From Avena insularis (Eukaryota; Streptophyta; Magnoliopsida; Poales; Poaceae), in the NCBI GenBank assembly GCA_023614405.1, contig CM042694.1:94967285-95031284 (forward strand): DNA of 64,000 nt. The letters are read 5' to 3'. The first letter of the stretch is position 1, and every line of letters starts with the position of its first letter. The position numbers and the translations under genes are program-made. Of the stretch, positions 12,486 through 25,091 are shown piece after piece. Below the pieces are notes generated by a model. The model was not told where the DNA came from, did not search any database, and saw only the letters and a program-made list of their open reading frames with translations.

Positions 12486-15408
12486 ACTCCTGCTCGTCCT
12501 CGAGTAGGTAAGTGATAAAAAGAAAGAATAATTTTTGAGGTGACGTGCACCATCAAATACTTGATCAAAGTATTTGTAAAACATTCGAAGCTGGGATCAT
12601 AGTACTTCAATCATAACATGAAAGACAAAGTTCTAGCAATAAGCAAAAGAAACTATGATGCAACATGAAAAGGCACAAACAAAAGATTCATGAATAACAA
12701 TGCTTTGCAAGACGTTTGTTTGTTTCACATAAAAAAACATAGCATAATAGTATTCAGCTTGTCCCTCAATAGAGTAGCAAATATAAATGCATAGGATACC
12801 TTCAAAGTTCATAAGAGTGACTAGATACAATAGTTTAAAACAAGCAATATCAAGTTATGCGTCAATCAACTAGTCTTGGGACAATGCACATAGAACTAAG
12901 AATGGCCACTATGCTCTCAAAGTAGGTGCATAAAGATAGAAGGTGGAGACTCAATATAATGGTGGAAGAAAGGCCTTTATAAAAGGAAGTAGGGATTCAA
13001 GTCTCATAAAGAGCTTCCAAAAATTATGGTACTTATAGCTTTCAGCTCTCATTGCTCCTATCATAAGCATCTTTAAAGTGATTAAGGTTAAAGTGACACA
13101 ACTAAGAGGATATGCTTGACAAGTTATAAACCGAAATCTCATGCCCCTTACTTACGAAGACCGATCCTCATGCTACTCAACTTCAGTCACGAGTAAGCTC
13201 TTGTCATTGTAAGTATATGTGTATCATTAAGAACCGCCAACGGGGTACCCCTTGCACATGATACAGGAGCTTTCCCATAATCAAAATGACAAGGAAAGCA
13301 GACAATGAGATCTTTTTATTTGCTATTTGCATAGGTGTTTATTGAGGATGCTTCATAGAGTCCTCATTATGGTGATGTTGCAAGTTTCCACCATGATTAG
13401 GCATGGCTTAGGCTAGCGGCCCAGGCGTTTCTCTAACACACATACAAACTCCATGATCTTACAAGTTCCACTTTTATTTCACACCGCTAGGATCTGTAAG
13501 CAAAAGAACATGATATCAACGGGGTACAAAGTACAAGTGCAATGTTGAAAGAGTTCCCCATGAAACATGGTTCTGCTAATTTCAACTTATAAAGCGCAAG
13601 CGTATACGCAACAAAGAAGGACCCAATGGTTCAAGTTTATTAGATACAAAAAGTAAAGTGTGCCATCAAGTTCGTGAGAGCTTTAACCACTAGTTTTCTC
13701 ATAACAAGTTTAATTTGGAAGGTAAATAAAAGCATGAATATACTTGGAATAGCATAATATAGTAGGTAGGTATGGTAGACTCTTTGGAATAACTTGGTTT
13801 AGGGAGTTGGATGCATGAGTGGAACTCATACTTTCTTGTGGAGGCTAGCAAAAGACTGGGAGCGACAACCTAAGAGAGCAATAATGGCCATAATCATGCA
13901 GAGCGACAAAACATCATTGATCAAAGCATAAAGTGATACTACAAGTTGAAAACTAAATGATCATAAAGGCTATGGTGACTTGAGATAGTCATAACATGGT
14001 GTGAGCATGCGCCAAGTCAACCCAAATAAAGCATCAAAGGAGAATACCACTATACCATGCTTTAATATGCTAAAACAATGCATGATTCATCCAAGGCACA
14101 TTAAGCAATCTCAATTGTTTATAACAAGTCATGCTACAGCAAAAAATACTAAGCATAAATCAAAAACAATATCAAGCATGGCATGACAAAGCATAGGCCA
14201 CAGTAAAAAACGAGCTCTTTTTACCACATAAGCATGAACTTTCCTACTCTTTTCCAAATCAAACCAAACTATTTGCAAACCAATGTATGAAAGAGGGGGT
14301 CCAACCAATTTATTCAGCAAACTAAGCAAACAAAATCAAACGAAACACCAAAACAAAAACAAAAAAGAAGACGCTCCAAGAACAACACAGCTGTGCATGA
14401 AACAATAAAAATGAAGCGTTTGGAAGAAACCTGGAATTTTTATTGATGAAGAAGGGGATGCCTTGGGCATCCCCAAGCTTTGACGCTTGTACTTCTTGGA
14501 TATTTATTGGGGTGACATGCGTGGCATCCCCAAGCTTGAGCTTTAGTCCATTCTTCATCTCATTACTCACTCATTCCATACACCTGAAATGTTTCCTTCA
14601 TACAAAACTTCACACAATCTTTATTAGCAACATTAGTGCACTTAAGATAAATAAGTCTTAAGGTTCAGTGCTAACACCAAATAAACTTCCATTAGAACAC
14701 TAGATGCTGTAGCACTTACCTCAAAAATCTCAATTCCCCAAAAGAACTCAAAAAGGAACCAACAAGAAGCAAATGCAGAAAATGGCAGAAATCTGTCAAA
14801 ACAGACCAGCAGATAAAGACGAATTTTTTCGAAGACCTTATGTTGCTCAAATCAAAAAGTGTTGAACTAACGACAGTTAGATAACAACCTGGGGCAGAAG
14901 CAAAAAAGATTACAGCTCAATCCGATATACAGAGCTCTCTCACGAATATTTACGGTGAAGCACAAAAATCTGTTTCGGGACAGCAACTTTCCCAATCATT
15001 ACTTCTCTCTCATTAGAGGTTACTCTTGGCATAAAAAGCAAATAAAAAGGATAAGGAGAGGTTATTACAGAGGTAATAACTTCCAAGACTCATCTAAAAC
15101 TTTTGGGTTATCTCCCAATAAGTACTTTTCTTTAACGCCTTTAAGTTAGGCATCAGAAGCAAGAAAAGATGCTCACATTGGAAATATGAATTGAAGTAAA
15201 AGAGAGAATCAAGAAGCAAATTCAAAACACATTTAAGTCTAACCCACTTCCTATACATAGGAATCTCGTATGCAAATAAATCCACAAAGAACAAAGTGAC
15301 ATGCATAGGAAGATAAAACGAGAATAACTTCAAAACCTTCAGCACATAGAGAGGTGTTTCAATACCATGAAAACTTCTACAACCATATTTTCCTCTCTCA
15401 TAATAATT
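12486..15408 (-). other. Non-coding internal region of the non-autonomous Gypsy element
   Basis: About 2.9 kb with no supported protein. It includes two 'CATCCCCAAGCTT' words near 14467-14540 that echo the polypurine tract, and a GGGTTATCTCCCAATAAG motif near 15107. A similar motif (GGGTTGCCTCCCGGGAAG) appears at 63857 in a second element fragment. Confidence 0.6.
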
Positions 15409-16242
15409 TTAAGTAGCCTCATGAATAAACTCAACGATATAACTATCACATAAAGCATGCTTTTCATGATCTACAAGCACTAGAGCTTTATTATAAACAT
15501 TTTCAAAAGAATCCTTAGGAACATGACATTCGTCCTCCTTTGGTAAGCATGGGGGACAATCTAATAATGTAAGGGGTAAAGAGTTACTCTCATTAGAAGG
15601 TATAGATGGGTAGATCCATTCTTCCTCCTCCTGATCTTCACTCTCTTCCTCTTTTTCATCCAATGAGCTTCTAGTTTCAGCAATTTCTTCTTCCGTAGGC
15701 TCCTGCAAGGCATTAGTCTCTCCCATTGGTGGAGAGCATCTATTAAGATATTCAAGAATATAGCCATTTTCTTCCTTGTAATTATCAAAGCAAAATTTAA
15801 GTATATCATAAACCTCATATTTATAAGGTGTATCATCAGTATTTTCAAGCAAACTAGCAAGTTCAAATGCACCCTTCCAAGCAATAATTTCTTCAATTTG
15901 TTCCACATCATAAAAGTCATAATTTCCTTTAACATAAGAAGATATGGTAATATTATCATTATACTCACATTGAAAAGGGAGGTGTTTATACCTCCTACAG
16001 CAACAAGATTTATCAGAGCAATAAGTAACATTATAAGTAGAGCACACGTTTATAGCAATGGTATACAATTTATCAATTTGTTCCCATAAGTGTTTCCCTT
16101 TTTGTGAAAAGCGGTGTTCCTTATAATAATATTTTTGTTCTTCCGTGAACCCACCTTGCCAATAAGATTCAGTTTTGAAGAAACCAACCATTGATAGAAA
16201 GCATGAGAAAGCAAGACAATAACAGACCAATGAAAACAACAA
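15409..16242 (-). CDS. Retroelement-borne 277-residue protein, function unknown
   Basis: An uninterrupted 277-codon ORF, the first ORF after the primer site (137 bases downstream of the PBS edge), where gag would normally start. Visible features: a hydrophobic N-terminus (about residues 1-25), a Cys-rich cluster CSDKSCCCRRYKH (about 74-86), and a strongly acidic stretch rich in E and D (about 178-210). No RT, integrase, protease or CCHC knuckle is seen. I recall similar proteins from other Triticeae non-autonomous Gypsy elements, but cannot search. Start chosen at the first Met of the open frame. It is open although the element's LTRs have diverged. What it does (packaging helper, relic env-like protein, or nothing) is unknown. 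Confidence 0.6.
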   Translation of the reverse strand: MLFSLVCYCLAFSCFLSMVGFFKTESYWQGGFTEEQKYYYKEHRFSQKGKHLWEQIDKLYTIAINVCSTYNVTYCSDKSCCCRRYKHLPFQCEYNDNITISSYVKGNYDFYDVEQIEEIIAWKGAFELASLLENTDDTPYKYEVYDILKFCFDNYKEENGYILEYLNRCSPPMGETNALQEPTEEEIAETRSSLDEKEEESEDQEEEEWIYPSIPSNESNSLPLTLLDCPPCLPKEDECHVPKDSFENVYNKALVLVDHEKHALCDSYIVEFIHEAT

Positions 16243-16378
16243 CTATAGTAGGAACTAATTTTTGTGTGTTTTTGATAATAAAACAAGCAAACAAAGCAAA
16301 AAGAAAACTAAGCAAAACAAAAACAACAAAGTAAAGAGATTGGTTATGAGGGACTCCCCTTGTGAAGATGTCCTTGAC

Positions 16379-16396
16379 TCCCCGGCAACGACGCCA
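16379..16396 (-). promoter_or_regulatory. Primer binding site (tRNA-Asp type)
   Basis: Minus-strand TGGCGTCGTTGCCGGGGA, one base off the common TGGCGCCGTTGCCGGGGA site of Triticeae Gypsy elements. It lies 10 bases inside the 5' LTR edge. Confidence 0.8.
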
Positions 16397-16406
16397 GAAA
16401 AATGCT

Positions 16407-18010
16407 TGATGGCTCAGTGCACGGCGCCCAGAAAAGTGCTGGTGCGTGGTTGATGTAGAGCTCGTTGGAAACCCCAAGAGGAAGGTATGATGAGCACAAC
16501 AGCAAGTTTCCCTCAATTATGAAACCAAGGTTTCATCGAACCAGTAGGAGCAAGGAAACACCCCAAAGGTGTTACTAGCTGAGCTTTGGCAGGGCGCACT
16601 ACCGGTGCTAGTAGCAACGTGGAGACCTGCACAACACAACCACAGAACTTTGTCCCCAACTTGCGATGAGGTTGTCAATCTCACCGTGTTTTGCAGAAAA
16701 CAAAGGATTAAACGTATCGAATGGAAAGAAGTAATAGTTTGCAGAAAGTAAACACAAAGCAGTAAAAGATTGTAGATTGTATGTAAAGAAAAGGACCGGG
16801 ATCCATAGTTCACTAGAGGTGGCTCTCCTTAAGATAGATAACATGCTGGGTGAACAAATTACAGCGGGGCAATTGACAAACACCGAGAAAGCAATACATG
16901 CATATACTAATCCTCTTGACTCCTTTGAGACTTGATTGGGCATTACAACATTATACATAGACCGCCATCCAACTGCATCTATGACTAATAATCCACCTTC
17001 AGGTTATCATCCGAAACCCCTCCAGTATTAAGTTGCAAGCAATAGATTATTGCTTTATGAATTGCGTGTAAAGTAAACAATACGATTGTTCTATGAACAA
17101 AGGATTGTTGTTTTCTCCCTAGTAGCAACAACACATCTAGTACCTTAGAGATTTCCGTCACTTCCCAGATTACCAGAGGCATGAACCCACTATCGAGCAT
17201 AAATACTAACTCTTGGAGTTGCTAGCATCTACTTGGCCAAGATAGCTACTAACAACGGAAAGCATGCAAGATCACAAATAACAAAGACATGATAGAATCA
17301 ATAATCAATTTGAAATAGCATCTCAATATCCATCGGATCCCCGCAAACACAACATGCAGAATTACAAATAGATGATCTTGATCATGAACGGAGCTCACAA
17401 GATCTAGACATGAAAGCACAAAGGAGGAGAACCAGCCATCTAGCTACTACATGGATCCGTAGTCCAAGGATGAACTACTCACGCATCACACCGGAGGCTT
17501 GCATGGGGATGAAGAAGGCCTCCAGGGTGAATTCCCCTCCGGCGGTCGGAAGAGCTTCCGACCTAGGGATGGAGATGACGACTCTGAACTCTTTCGTGGA
17601 TTTTTGATCGGGACCTTAGGGTTTTCATCCCGAGGGCAATATATAGGCGGAAGGAGAGGCCGAGGGGGTGCCGGGAGTGGCCACACCACCCCCTGGCGCG
17701 GGCCAAGCCTGGCCGCGCGGCCAGGTGGTGTGGTGGCCCCCTGGCCGCTCTCCGTCTCGTATTCTGTCACTTGATGACATCCGGAAAAATAGGCACTTTG
17801 GCTTTTGTCCCGTCCAATTCCGAGAATATTCATTTTCTGACTTTCTTGGAACCAAAAACAGCAGAAAACAGGCAGTACTTTGTGGCTCTTGTTAATAGGT
17901 TAGTCCAAGAAATCATATGAAAAGTACTCCAAAGTTGGAACCAAACACAAGAAAGTGGATAAAACCAAGCATGGAACATCAAAAATTATAGATACATTTG
18001 CAATGTATCA
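16407..18010 (-). repeat. 5' LTR, full length
   Basis: 1604 bp. It matches the solo LTR at 21694-23285 in inverted orientation along nearly its whole length. The GC-rich stretch near 17640-17760 is the likely leader of the LTR transcript. Confidence 0.92.
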
Positions 18011-18015
18011 AGGTC
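18011..18015. repeat. Target-site duplication AGGTC, right
   Basis: Partner of 11563-11567. Confidence 0.92.
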
Positions 18016-18231
18016 TCACCAAAGGATCAAATTTATACAATGCGATCTCATTTGAGAATGAGTGATGCGTAGAGACGCAAAGACATGCAAATACACACGG
18101 ACCTGAAACTGTCAGATCCAGAGATCATGTTAACCACTAGCAATAGCGTATATGCAACACCAGAAAGCCATAGGTGTTCAATACACAAAGTTTTTCAAAC
18201 TAGATTATTGACTCTAGTGGAAGTGGGAGAC
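18016..18231 (+). mobile_element. Copia internal 3' end with polypurine tract
   Basis: Last internal stretch of the Copia element, ending in AGTGGAAGTGGGAGAC (about 18216-18231). That is the expected purine-rich primer just before a Copia 3' LTR. Confidence 0.7.
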
Positions 18232-19893
18232 TGAAGGGAATATGCCCGAGAGGCAATAATAAAGTGGTTATTATCTTATTCCATGTCTATGATAAATGTT
18301 TATTTTTCATTCTATAATTGTATTAATTGGAAACATTAATACATGTGTGTTTAATAAACAAAATACAAAGTTCCTAGTAATGCCTCTCATATAAACTAGC
18401 TCGTTGATTAAGAAGATGATCAAGGTTTCCTGATCATGGGCATTGGATGTTGTTAATAACGAGGTCACAGCATTGATGGAATGATGTGATGAACATTCAT
18501 CCGAAGTATAGCATTACGATCAAAGTCATTATGTTTATATTGCTATAACATCATACGAAGTAATCTTAGTCCTTAGACCATGATATCATGTTAATTGCTA
18601 ACACCGGAAGAGTATCTTGATAACATCAAACGTCACACTGTAACAGGGTGACTATAAAGGTGGGTTCAATGCTACAAAGGTGTTATGTTGAGGCTCATGG
18701 ATCAAGAGTGGGATTTGCCCATCCCGATGACGGATAGATATACTCTAGGCCCTCTCGGTGATATCACATTTGTTAGCTTGCAAGCAAGTGATGTGATCAC
18801 CATAATGTTATATCACGGGAACAAGAAAAGAGTACATGTCGGTAACGAGATCAAACTAGGTATGGAGATACCGATGATCGAATCTCGGACATGTAATATA
18901 TCATGATACAAAGGGATTTAGTTACTAGCGTTAAAGGTTCTCACGATCATAGAAGTCATCGTTGAATGTGTAGGAGTCAGTATGGATCTCCAGGTCCCGC
19001 TTCTGATTATTGATCTGAGAGGGGTCTCGATCATGTCTGCATTATTCGCGAACCGTAGGGTGACACACTTAAGGGATACCGACACCATTTGGAGGAAATA
19101 TGTTTCAGATAAAGATTTAAGAAAGCGCTGGAATTATTTCAATAGACACCGAAACTGTTTCAGGTGAAATTGCTGAAATTGGTTCTGCATGTAATATTGA
19201 AATGTTATAGGGGGTTTTATGTGAATGTTTTTTAATTAAAGTAATTAACAAAATTATTAATAAAATTAATAAAATAGAGAGCATTAAATTTGGAGAAATT
19301 TAATGCATTTAAAGTGGAGACTTTAAAAGAGAATGTGAAGGGGCATTTTAATGTGGAGGGGGTTACCACCACATGAATGGGGGAGGTGAAGGGACACCCT
19401 CCCCTCCTCCTATAAAAGGCCCCATCTCACTCCTTCCTCACACCTCCTCATGAAGGATCTCTCTCCCCCTCTAGTTATTCCTCATGGTCTCGGATTAGCG
19501 AGATACATGTTCCCGGTGGCTTTATCTAGAAAGGAGTTGCTGCTTCCGCTGCTTTGCTGGAGCGAGGGACGGAGGTTGTCGGGGTACTGGACATGTGTGC
19601 GATCACGGATGCACCGCTGCTTTGCGGTGCTGGACTTGGTTGTGCTGGACTTGCTGGAGCTGGATCTGATGGACGTGCTGGAGCCGGACCTGCTGGACTT
19701 CATCACGATCTTGAGATCGGCAAGTGTACGACTACATCATCCACGAGTTCCAACTTGTTAACAAAGCTTTGTTTTCTTCGAGGGAAGTTCTCTATGGATG
19801 TATATCCACCCGTTGCTTGTATCTAGTAGATAGATCTTGGCGTATAGTTCCCACCGTAGGAATTTTTTGTTTTCTATGCTGCGAACCCCAACA
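18232..19893 (+). repeat. 3' LTR of the Angela-like Copia element
   Basis: 1662 bp running from TGAAGGGAATATGCCC to CGAACCCCAACA. The first part (AATATGCCCGAGAGGCAATAATAAA) and the end (TTGTTTTCTATGCTGCGAACCCCAACA) follow the familiar layout of Triticeae Angela/BARE-type LTRs. A TATA-like TATAAAAGG lies near 19410. The next five bases (TATCC, 19894-19898) should be the TSD, but its partner is outside the window. Confidence 0.82.
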
Positions 19894-21688
19894 TATCCGT
19901 GGACCCCCATGTACAGTACTTTAGCCTCGGTATGGTCGAATCCGCCCAGGGATAGAGCGAGGGACAAGTGGTTCTATATTCGGGACCAAAAGGCAACAGA
20001 GCAGAGGTTCGGCCTCATTCCTTTTGATCCAAAGGCAGAGCTGAAGAAGAAAAGGTCTTGGAAGAATGTAGTTATGCCCCGTGAGGATAATGACATGGAG
20101 GTCTTGTATCAGCAAGTGTAGGAACTTCAGCTCATCCGAGGCAAGGAGGTCACTGGCATGGATCTCATTCGAACGTGGATTAGATCCGACACACGTTTGT
20201 ACGAAGGACATGACTTCGATGGAACGCAAAAATAAGATCAGGTTATTGACCAAGATCACATTGAAGGAGAAGCTTCCTGCGGAGTTGAGTGTCCTTCCTT
20301 TCCATGCTACTTTTGCTCCTCGAGAGGTAATCTTTTGTTGAATGTGTTCGTTGTGTCTAGAGGACAATATTAATGATGAACTGATGGCATTATCCCCTTT
20401 GTTTCAGGAGTGGAAGGTTGCATGCTCAATGCCTCCTCGGCTAGAAGGCATAATCCCTCCTGAGGACGTAGAGGTAGACAAGTCGGACTCGACTGTGCCT
20501 ACCACCGAGGCATGGGGAGCTCCTGAGTCCAGCGAAGCTGGGTCTCGCAAACGAGAGAGAAGCAAGGAGTCGAATGCCTCCACACCATGTACGCCGAGGG
20601 ACCTTGCTCCTGAGGAGGGTGCCATGGATCCGATTCCGGTGGTGCCCATTCGCAGTGTGCATCCCCCGCCTCTGAAGAAGCAGAAATAGGACGAGGTCTT
20701 TGACCTCGATAGATTTGACGTGAGCTTCTGCTCCTTTCATGATGTTTGTAGATTTTTCTTCTCATTGTTCTCCTTGTACTTATTATATTGTGCTTGTACT
20801 GAGGTGTCATAGCGTCACGCTCGTCGGACACCGTCCGCAAGGTGGACTATGAGGGAGTCATGGACTCCAGGGAGAAGGTTGTGGAGCAGCCCGAGCCTTC
20901 CCCAAAGATAGCGACCAACTCTGGTGCGAGCTCTTCTAGTCCCTCCAAGCTGGAGAAACACAGGGTTCTGACCCGGGCGACCAGAACAGAACCTTCAGAG
21001 TCTTTGGGTGATCACATAAATGTATTTTTAGTCATTCGAGGGAGCCCCGAATACTTTTGTGCTCTTCTAACACGGAATCCATTGCAACCCTTTATTTAGG
21101 ACATGATTCTCCTTGGCAAGGATTATGTGCGCCTAGATACTGACCATCGATAGCTATAAAGTAAGGTCCTTTCTTCTTCAAGTGATTCATATGAAAAGTG
21201 GAAGCAATTCCTGACTAGTGCGTCTTTTGTTGCCAGAGGAGAATAACGAGGGTGTTCTTCGACTAAGCTCTCTTCAAAAGAGCCTCAGTGCGGCGGAGAC
21301 AAAGAGAAAGGATGCAGTCGATGCCCTCGAGCGCTACAAAGAGGAGTCGCAACGGCGCGAGGAAGAACCGGCGGTAGCTGCAGCTGAAAGGGAGCACGAG
21401 TTCGCAGAACAACTCCTAGCCACTGCCCAGGCTCTTTCTGGTTTGTTTTCTAGTTCGACTTTATTTTTGATTGTGTTGATGCTTTTGACTTCTTCTTGTC
21501 CTTGATCGTGAACTACTATGGTTTCACAGATGCGGCCGGCATCGACTTCGATCGTCAGGTGTTGACCCACGAGGATCTCCCGGCCGACACCATGGCTGCA
21601 ATCGAAGACCGTAGTGCTTCTGCCAAAGATGCACTCTAGAAGTCCAACGTCGTGTTTCAGCGTCTCCGGGAGGAGATGATGCCGAAGG

Positions 21689-21693
21689 CCAAG
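21689..21693. repeat. Target-site duplication CCAAG, left of solo LTR
   Basis: Repeated at 23286-23290. The host reading frame continues across the pair. Confidence 0.9.
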
Positions 21694-23285
21694 TGATACA
21701 TTGCAAATGTATCTATAATTTTTGATGTTCCATGCTTGGTTTTATCCACTTTCTTGTGTTTTGTTCCAACTTTGGAGTACTTTTCATATGATTTCTTGGA
21801 CTAACCTATTAACAAGAGCCACAGTGCCAGCTGCCTATTTTCTACTGTTTTTGGTTCCAGGAAAGTCAGAAAATGAATATTCTCGGAATTGGACGGGACA
21901 AAAGCCAAAGTGCCTATTTTTCTGGAAGGGATCAAGTGCCAGAATACGAGACGGAGAGGGGCCAGGGGCCATCCACACCACCTGGCCGCGCGGCCAGGCT
22001 TGGCCCACGCCAGGGGGTGGTCTGGCTGACCCCAGCACCCCCTCGGCATTTCCTTCCGCCTATAAGTTGCCGTCGGGACGAAAACCCTAGGCACCCGATC
22101 AAATATCCACGAAAGAGTCTGTAGCCGCCGTCATCTCCGTCCCTAGATCAGGAGGGATATGAAGCTCTTCCCGGCACCCTGCCGGAGAGGGGAATTCACC
22201 CTGGAGGCCTTCTTCATCACCATGCAAGCCTCTGGTGTGATGCGTGAGTAGTTCATCCTTGGACTACGGATCAATGTAGTAGCTAGATGGCTGGTTTCTC
22301 CTCCTTTGTGCTTTCATGTTTAGATCTTGTGAGCTCCGTTCATGATCAAGATCATCTATTTGTAATTCATACATGTTGTTTTTGCAGGGATCTGATGGAT
22401 ATTGAGATGCTATTTCAGATTGATTATTGATTCTATCATGTCTTTGTTATTTGAGATCTTGCATGCTTTCCGTTGTTAGTAGATATCTTGGCCAAGTAGA
22501 TGCTAGCAACTCCAAGAGTTAGTATTTATGCTCGATAGTGGGTTCATGCCTCGTAACTGGGAAGTGATGAAATCTCTAAGGTACTAGATGTCTTTGTTAC
22601 TAGGAGAAAACAACAATCCTTTGTTCATAGAACAATCGTATTGTTTACTTTACACGCAGTTAAATAAAGCAATAATCATTGCTTGCAACTTAATCTTGGA
22701 GGGTTCGGATGATAACCTGAAGGTGGATTATTAGTCATAGATGCAGTTGGATGGCGGTCTATGTATTATGTTGTAATGCCCAATCAAATCTCAAAGGAGT
22801 CAAGATGATTAGTATATGCATGTATTGCTTTCTCGGTGTTTGTCAATTGCCCCGCTGTAATTTGTTCACCCAGCATGTTATCTATCTAAGGAGAGCCACC
22901 TCTAGTGAACTATGGATCCCGGTCATTGTATTTTATATACAATCTACAATCTTTTACTGCTTTGTGTTTACTTTCTGCAAACTTTTACTTCCTTCCATTC
23001 GATACGTTTAATCCTTTGTTTTCCGCAAAACACGGTGAGATTGACAACCTCATCGCAAGTTGGGGACAAAGTTCTATGGTTGTGTTATGCAGGTCTCCAC
23101 GTTGCTACTAGCACCGGTAGTGCGCCCTACCAAAGCTCAGCTAGTAACACCTTTGGGGTGTTTCCTTGCTCCTACTGGTTCGATTAAACCTTGGTTTCAT
23201 AACTGAGGAAAAACTTACTGCTGTGCTCATCATACATTCCTCTTGGGGTTCCCAACGAGCTCTACGTTGAAAGTCGAGTGCATCA
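21694..23285 (+). mobile_element. Solo LTR of the 11568-18010 Gypsy family
   Basis: 1592 bp, plus strand, beginning TGATACATTGCAAATG and ending GTGCATCA, flanked by CCAAG repeats. It is an inverted-orientation relative of 16407-18010. The last ~50 bp differ from the family end, with a short rearranged segment after GAGCTCTAC. LTR-LTR recombination after a full insertion is the usual origin. Confidence 0.9.
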
Positions 23286-24645
23286 CCAAGCCTATTGAGG
23301 ACGTTGATGGCCTCGCTGAAGCTTTCGCCGAGGCGTACCAGCGGAGTATAAGCAGATGCAGAAGGGAGCGGGTGCATCCGTCGGGCTGGTGATGGCGCAA
23401 GCTTGCAGTGCTGAGCTGAACGTGAGCAAGATCACGTTGAAGATGCCGGTGACTACAGATGGCAAAGAGGTAGCATTCGCTCCTTTTGATACTCGTAGTC
23501 AGAAGTATAGGCCCCAACTCATATAGATGACTAAAGGCGGCGAAGACCACGACATCGAGGGTGCTGCTGCAAAGGCACGACGTCGGAGGTTTCCACAGAG
23601 TCCACGAAGCCCGCGGGTGATGATGCGTAGGCCTATCTTTTCTTTTGCTTGTTGTATAGTTATGCTAGGAACTTGAATTGTCCTGGAGTGCTTTTATGGG
23701 GCCGGGGCGCCCCATCAAGAACTTGTTTAAACTTGATATGTATATTTTGGCTGCTTGATGCTTCTTTTGTTTCTTCAGACTTGAATTCCATGATCAATGA
23801 TTCCTAAACTTCGATTGTTTTGCCTGGCTAGGGGCCTGCGAGTGGCGCGCAGGTCATGCCGTCTTCTGTCGCGTCCTTGGCTCCTCCTTGCGCAAGGGCA
23901 GACGAGTCTTCCCAGCTCATGTTTTTTATGTTACCATGTGAAGGAGCTGGATAAAAAGGTGCTGATCATCCGTGGTAACACCGATGTGTGGAAAACGAAG
24001 GCGGAGAAAGCAGCCAAGCGGGAGAAGTATCTCCTTGGCGAGTTTGCTCAGATCAATGAACGTCTGCAATGTGAGCATTATTCGACTGACTTGTGTTGCT
24101 CTTTGCTTGTCATGAACTAGACTGACGTGTCTTCCTTTGCATGTGAAGTTGTCAATCTCATTCCACAGGAAGAGAGGGATCGTATCAGCATTCGACTGAA
24201 TTGCCTGAATCAAGTGGAGCTGGAAGATGGGGGGTTCTTCTTGACCGATCGAGATCGGGCAATCATGCTGGTGACCCTGCAAGATCGTATTTCGTAGGTG
24301 CTACACTTCTTGAATATGGCGCAGTCATCTTTTAAGTATATTTTCAGGGCGATGTTCCAGAGGACGCGGTCCCTGGGACTCTGCTGGTGTTGCTACGGAA
24401 ATTCCGTGATGCTGGTGCTGTTCACGAGTGCGTGCACCAGGAACTTGTCGCAGGTGCTAAAGCTGTGCTTGGACTTGTGTATATGCAACGTCCGGATGTG
24501 GACCTGGATGCTATTGCATAAGGGCCACCGACACCTCTAGATGGTATGGCGTGGAACATGGTCCCACACTATTGAGTGGTTACACGACCAGCGGGGGACA
24601 TCGTGAATTTATTCAAAGAGCGAACCAACATCCTTCTTCAACGCT

Positions 24646-25091
24646 AGTAGAATAGTCGTTAGCCAGCACAAAACGTATAAGTGTTGTAAAGCTCATACAG
24701 TTTCGTTTGGGCATTTGTGTGGCCCTTGTAATTGTTGTAAACTTGCTAGTTTGGATATGTTTTCGAATGTGATTATGTGATGCCTTTTCGTTAGCCTGAT
24801 GCCCCCAATTCTCAGCACCTTGCCAACCTGTCAGTTACGCTGTAACTGGGCTGGGGTTTCTCAAGGGTTTGATTGTAAGCTGAATCAGCTACTCGGGCTA
24901 TCACGATGGTGAATTAAATGTGTGACGAGGTCGTCTGGGAGGCGCAGCCCCCGAGTGTAAAATGCATGAAGAGGAAAACATAATAAGACACAATGGTTGA
25001 GGCACTTAGCTTTATTTATTGTAGAAAAGCAGGAGGTACATTGTGTGGCTAAGTAGCCTGGTTGAGTAGCCTTATTGTAAAGGAAAAACAT
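24646..25091. other. Spacer between convergent Gypsy accessory ORF and pol
   Basis: 446 bp between the accessory ORF end (plus) and the pol stop (minus). AT-rich, no supported gene. Both transcripts would need 3' processing signals here. Confidence 0.5.

Larger units (their letters stand above)
11568..18010 (-). mobile_element. Non-autonomous Gypsy-type retrotransposon with one ORF
   Basis: 6443 bp, bounded by TSD AGGTC, minus strand. LTRs begin TGATACATTGCAAATG and end GAGCCATCA; this terminus is typical of abundant Triticeae Gypsy families (Fatima-like by recall, not verified). The 5' LTR is 16407-18010, the PBS 16379-16396, and the only long ORF is 15409-16242. The polypurine tract precedes the 3' LTR (11568-12470). 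No protease, RT or integrase is visible in the 3.9-kb internal region, so it probably depended on an autonomous partner. A related solo LTR lies at 21694-23285. Confidence 0.9.
19894..24645 (+). pseudogene. Accessory ORF of a Tat-like Gypsy element, antisense to its pol
   Basis: Decayed coding sequence on the plus strand, split by the solo LTR at 21694-23285. Readable blocks: KWFYIRD...FGLIPFDP (about 19970-20030), RGKEVTGMDLIRTWI after one TAG stop (about 20127-20175), PLFQEWKVACSMPP (about 20395-20440), a charged coiled-coil-like segment (21238-21440), LREEMMPKAK joined across the LTR to PIEDVDGLAEAFAEAY (21664-21693 and 23291-23340), and GTLLVLLRKFRDAGAVHE...LGLVYMQRPDVDLDAIA (about 24375-24520). 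This layout resembles plant 'putative gypsy type transposon' proteins (the PF04195 type, by recall). It ends 447 bp from the oppositely oriented pol end at 25092. Its N-terminus lies beyond the Copia insertion. Possible introns separate the blocks. Function of such ORFs is unknown. Confidence 0.6.
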
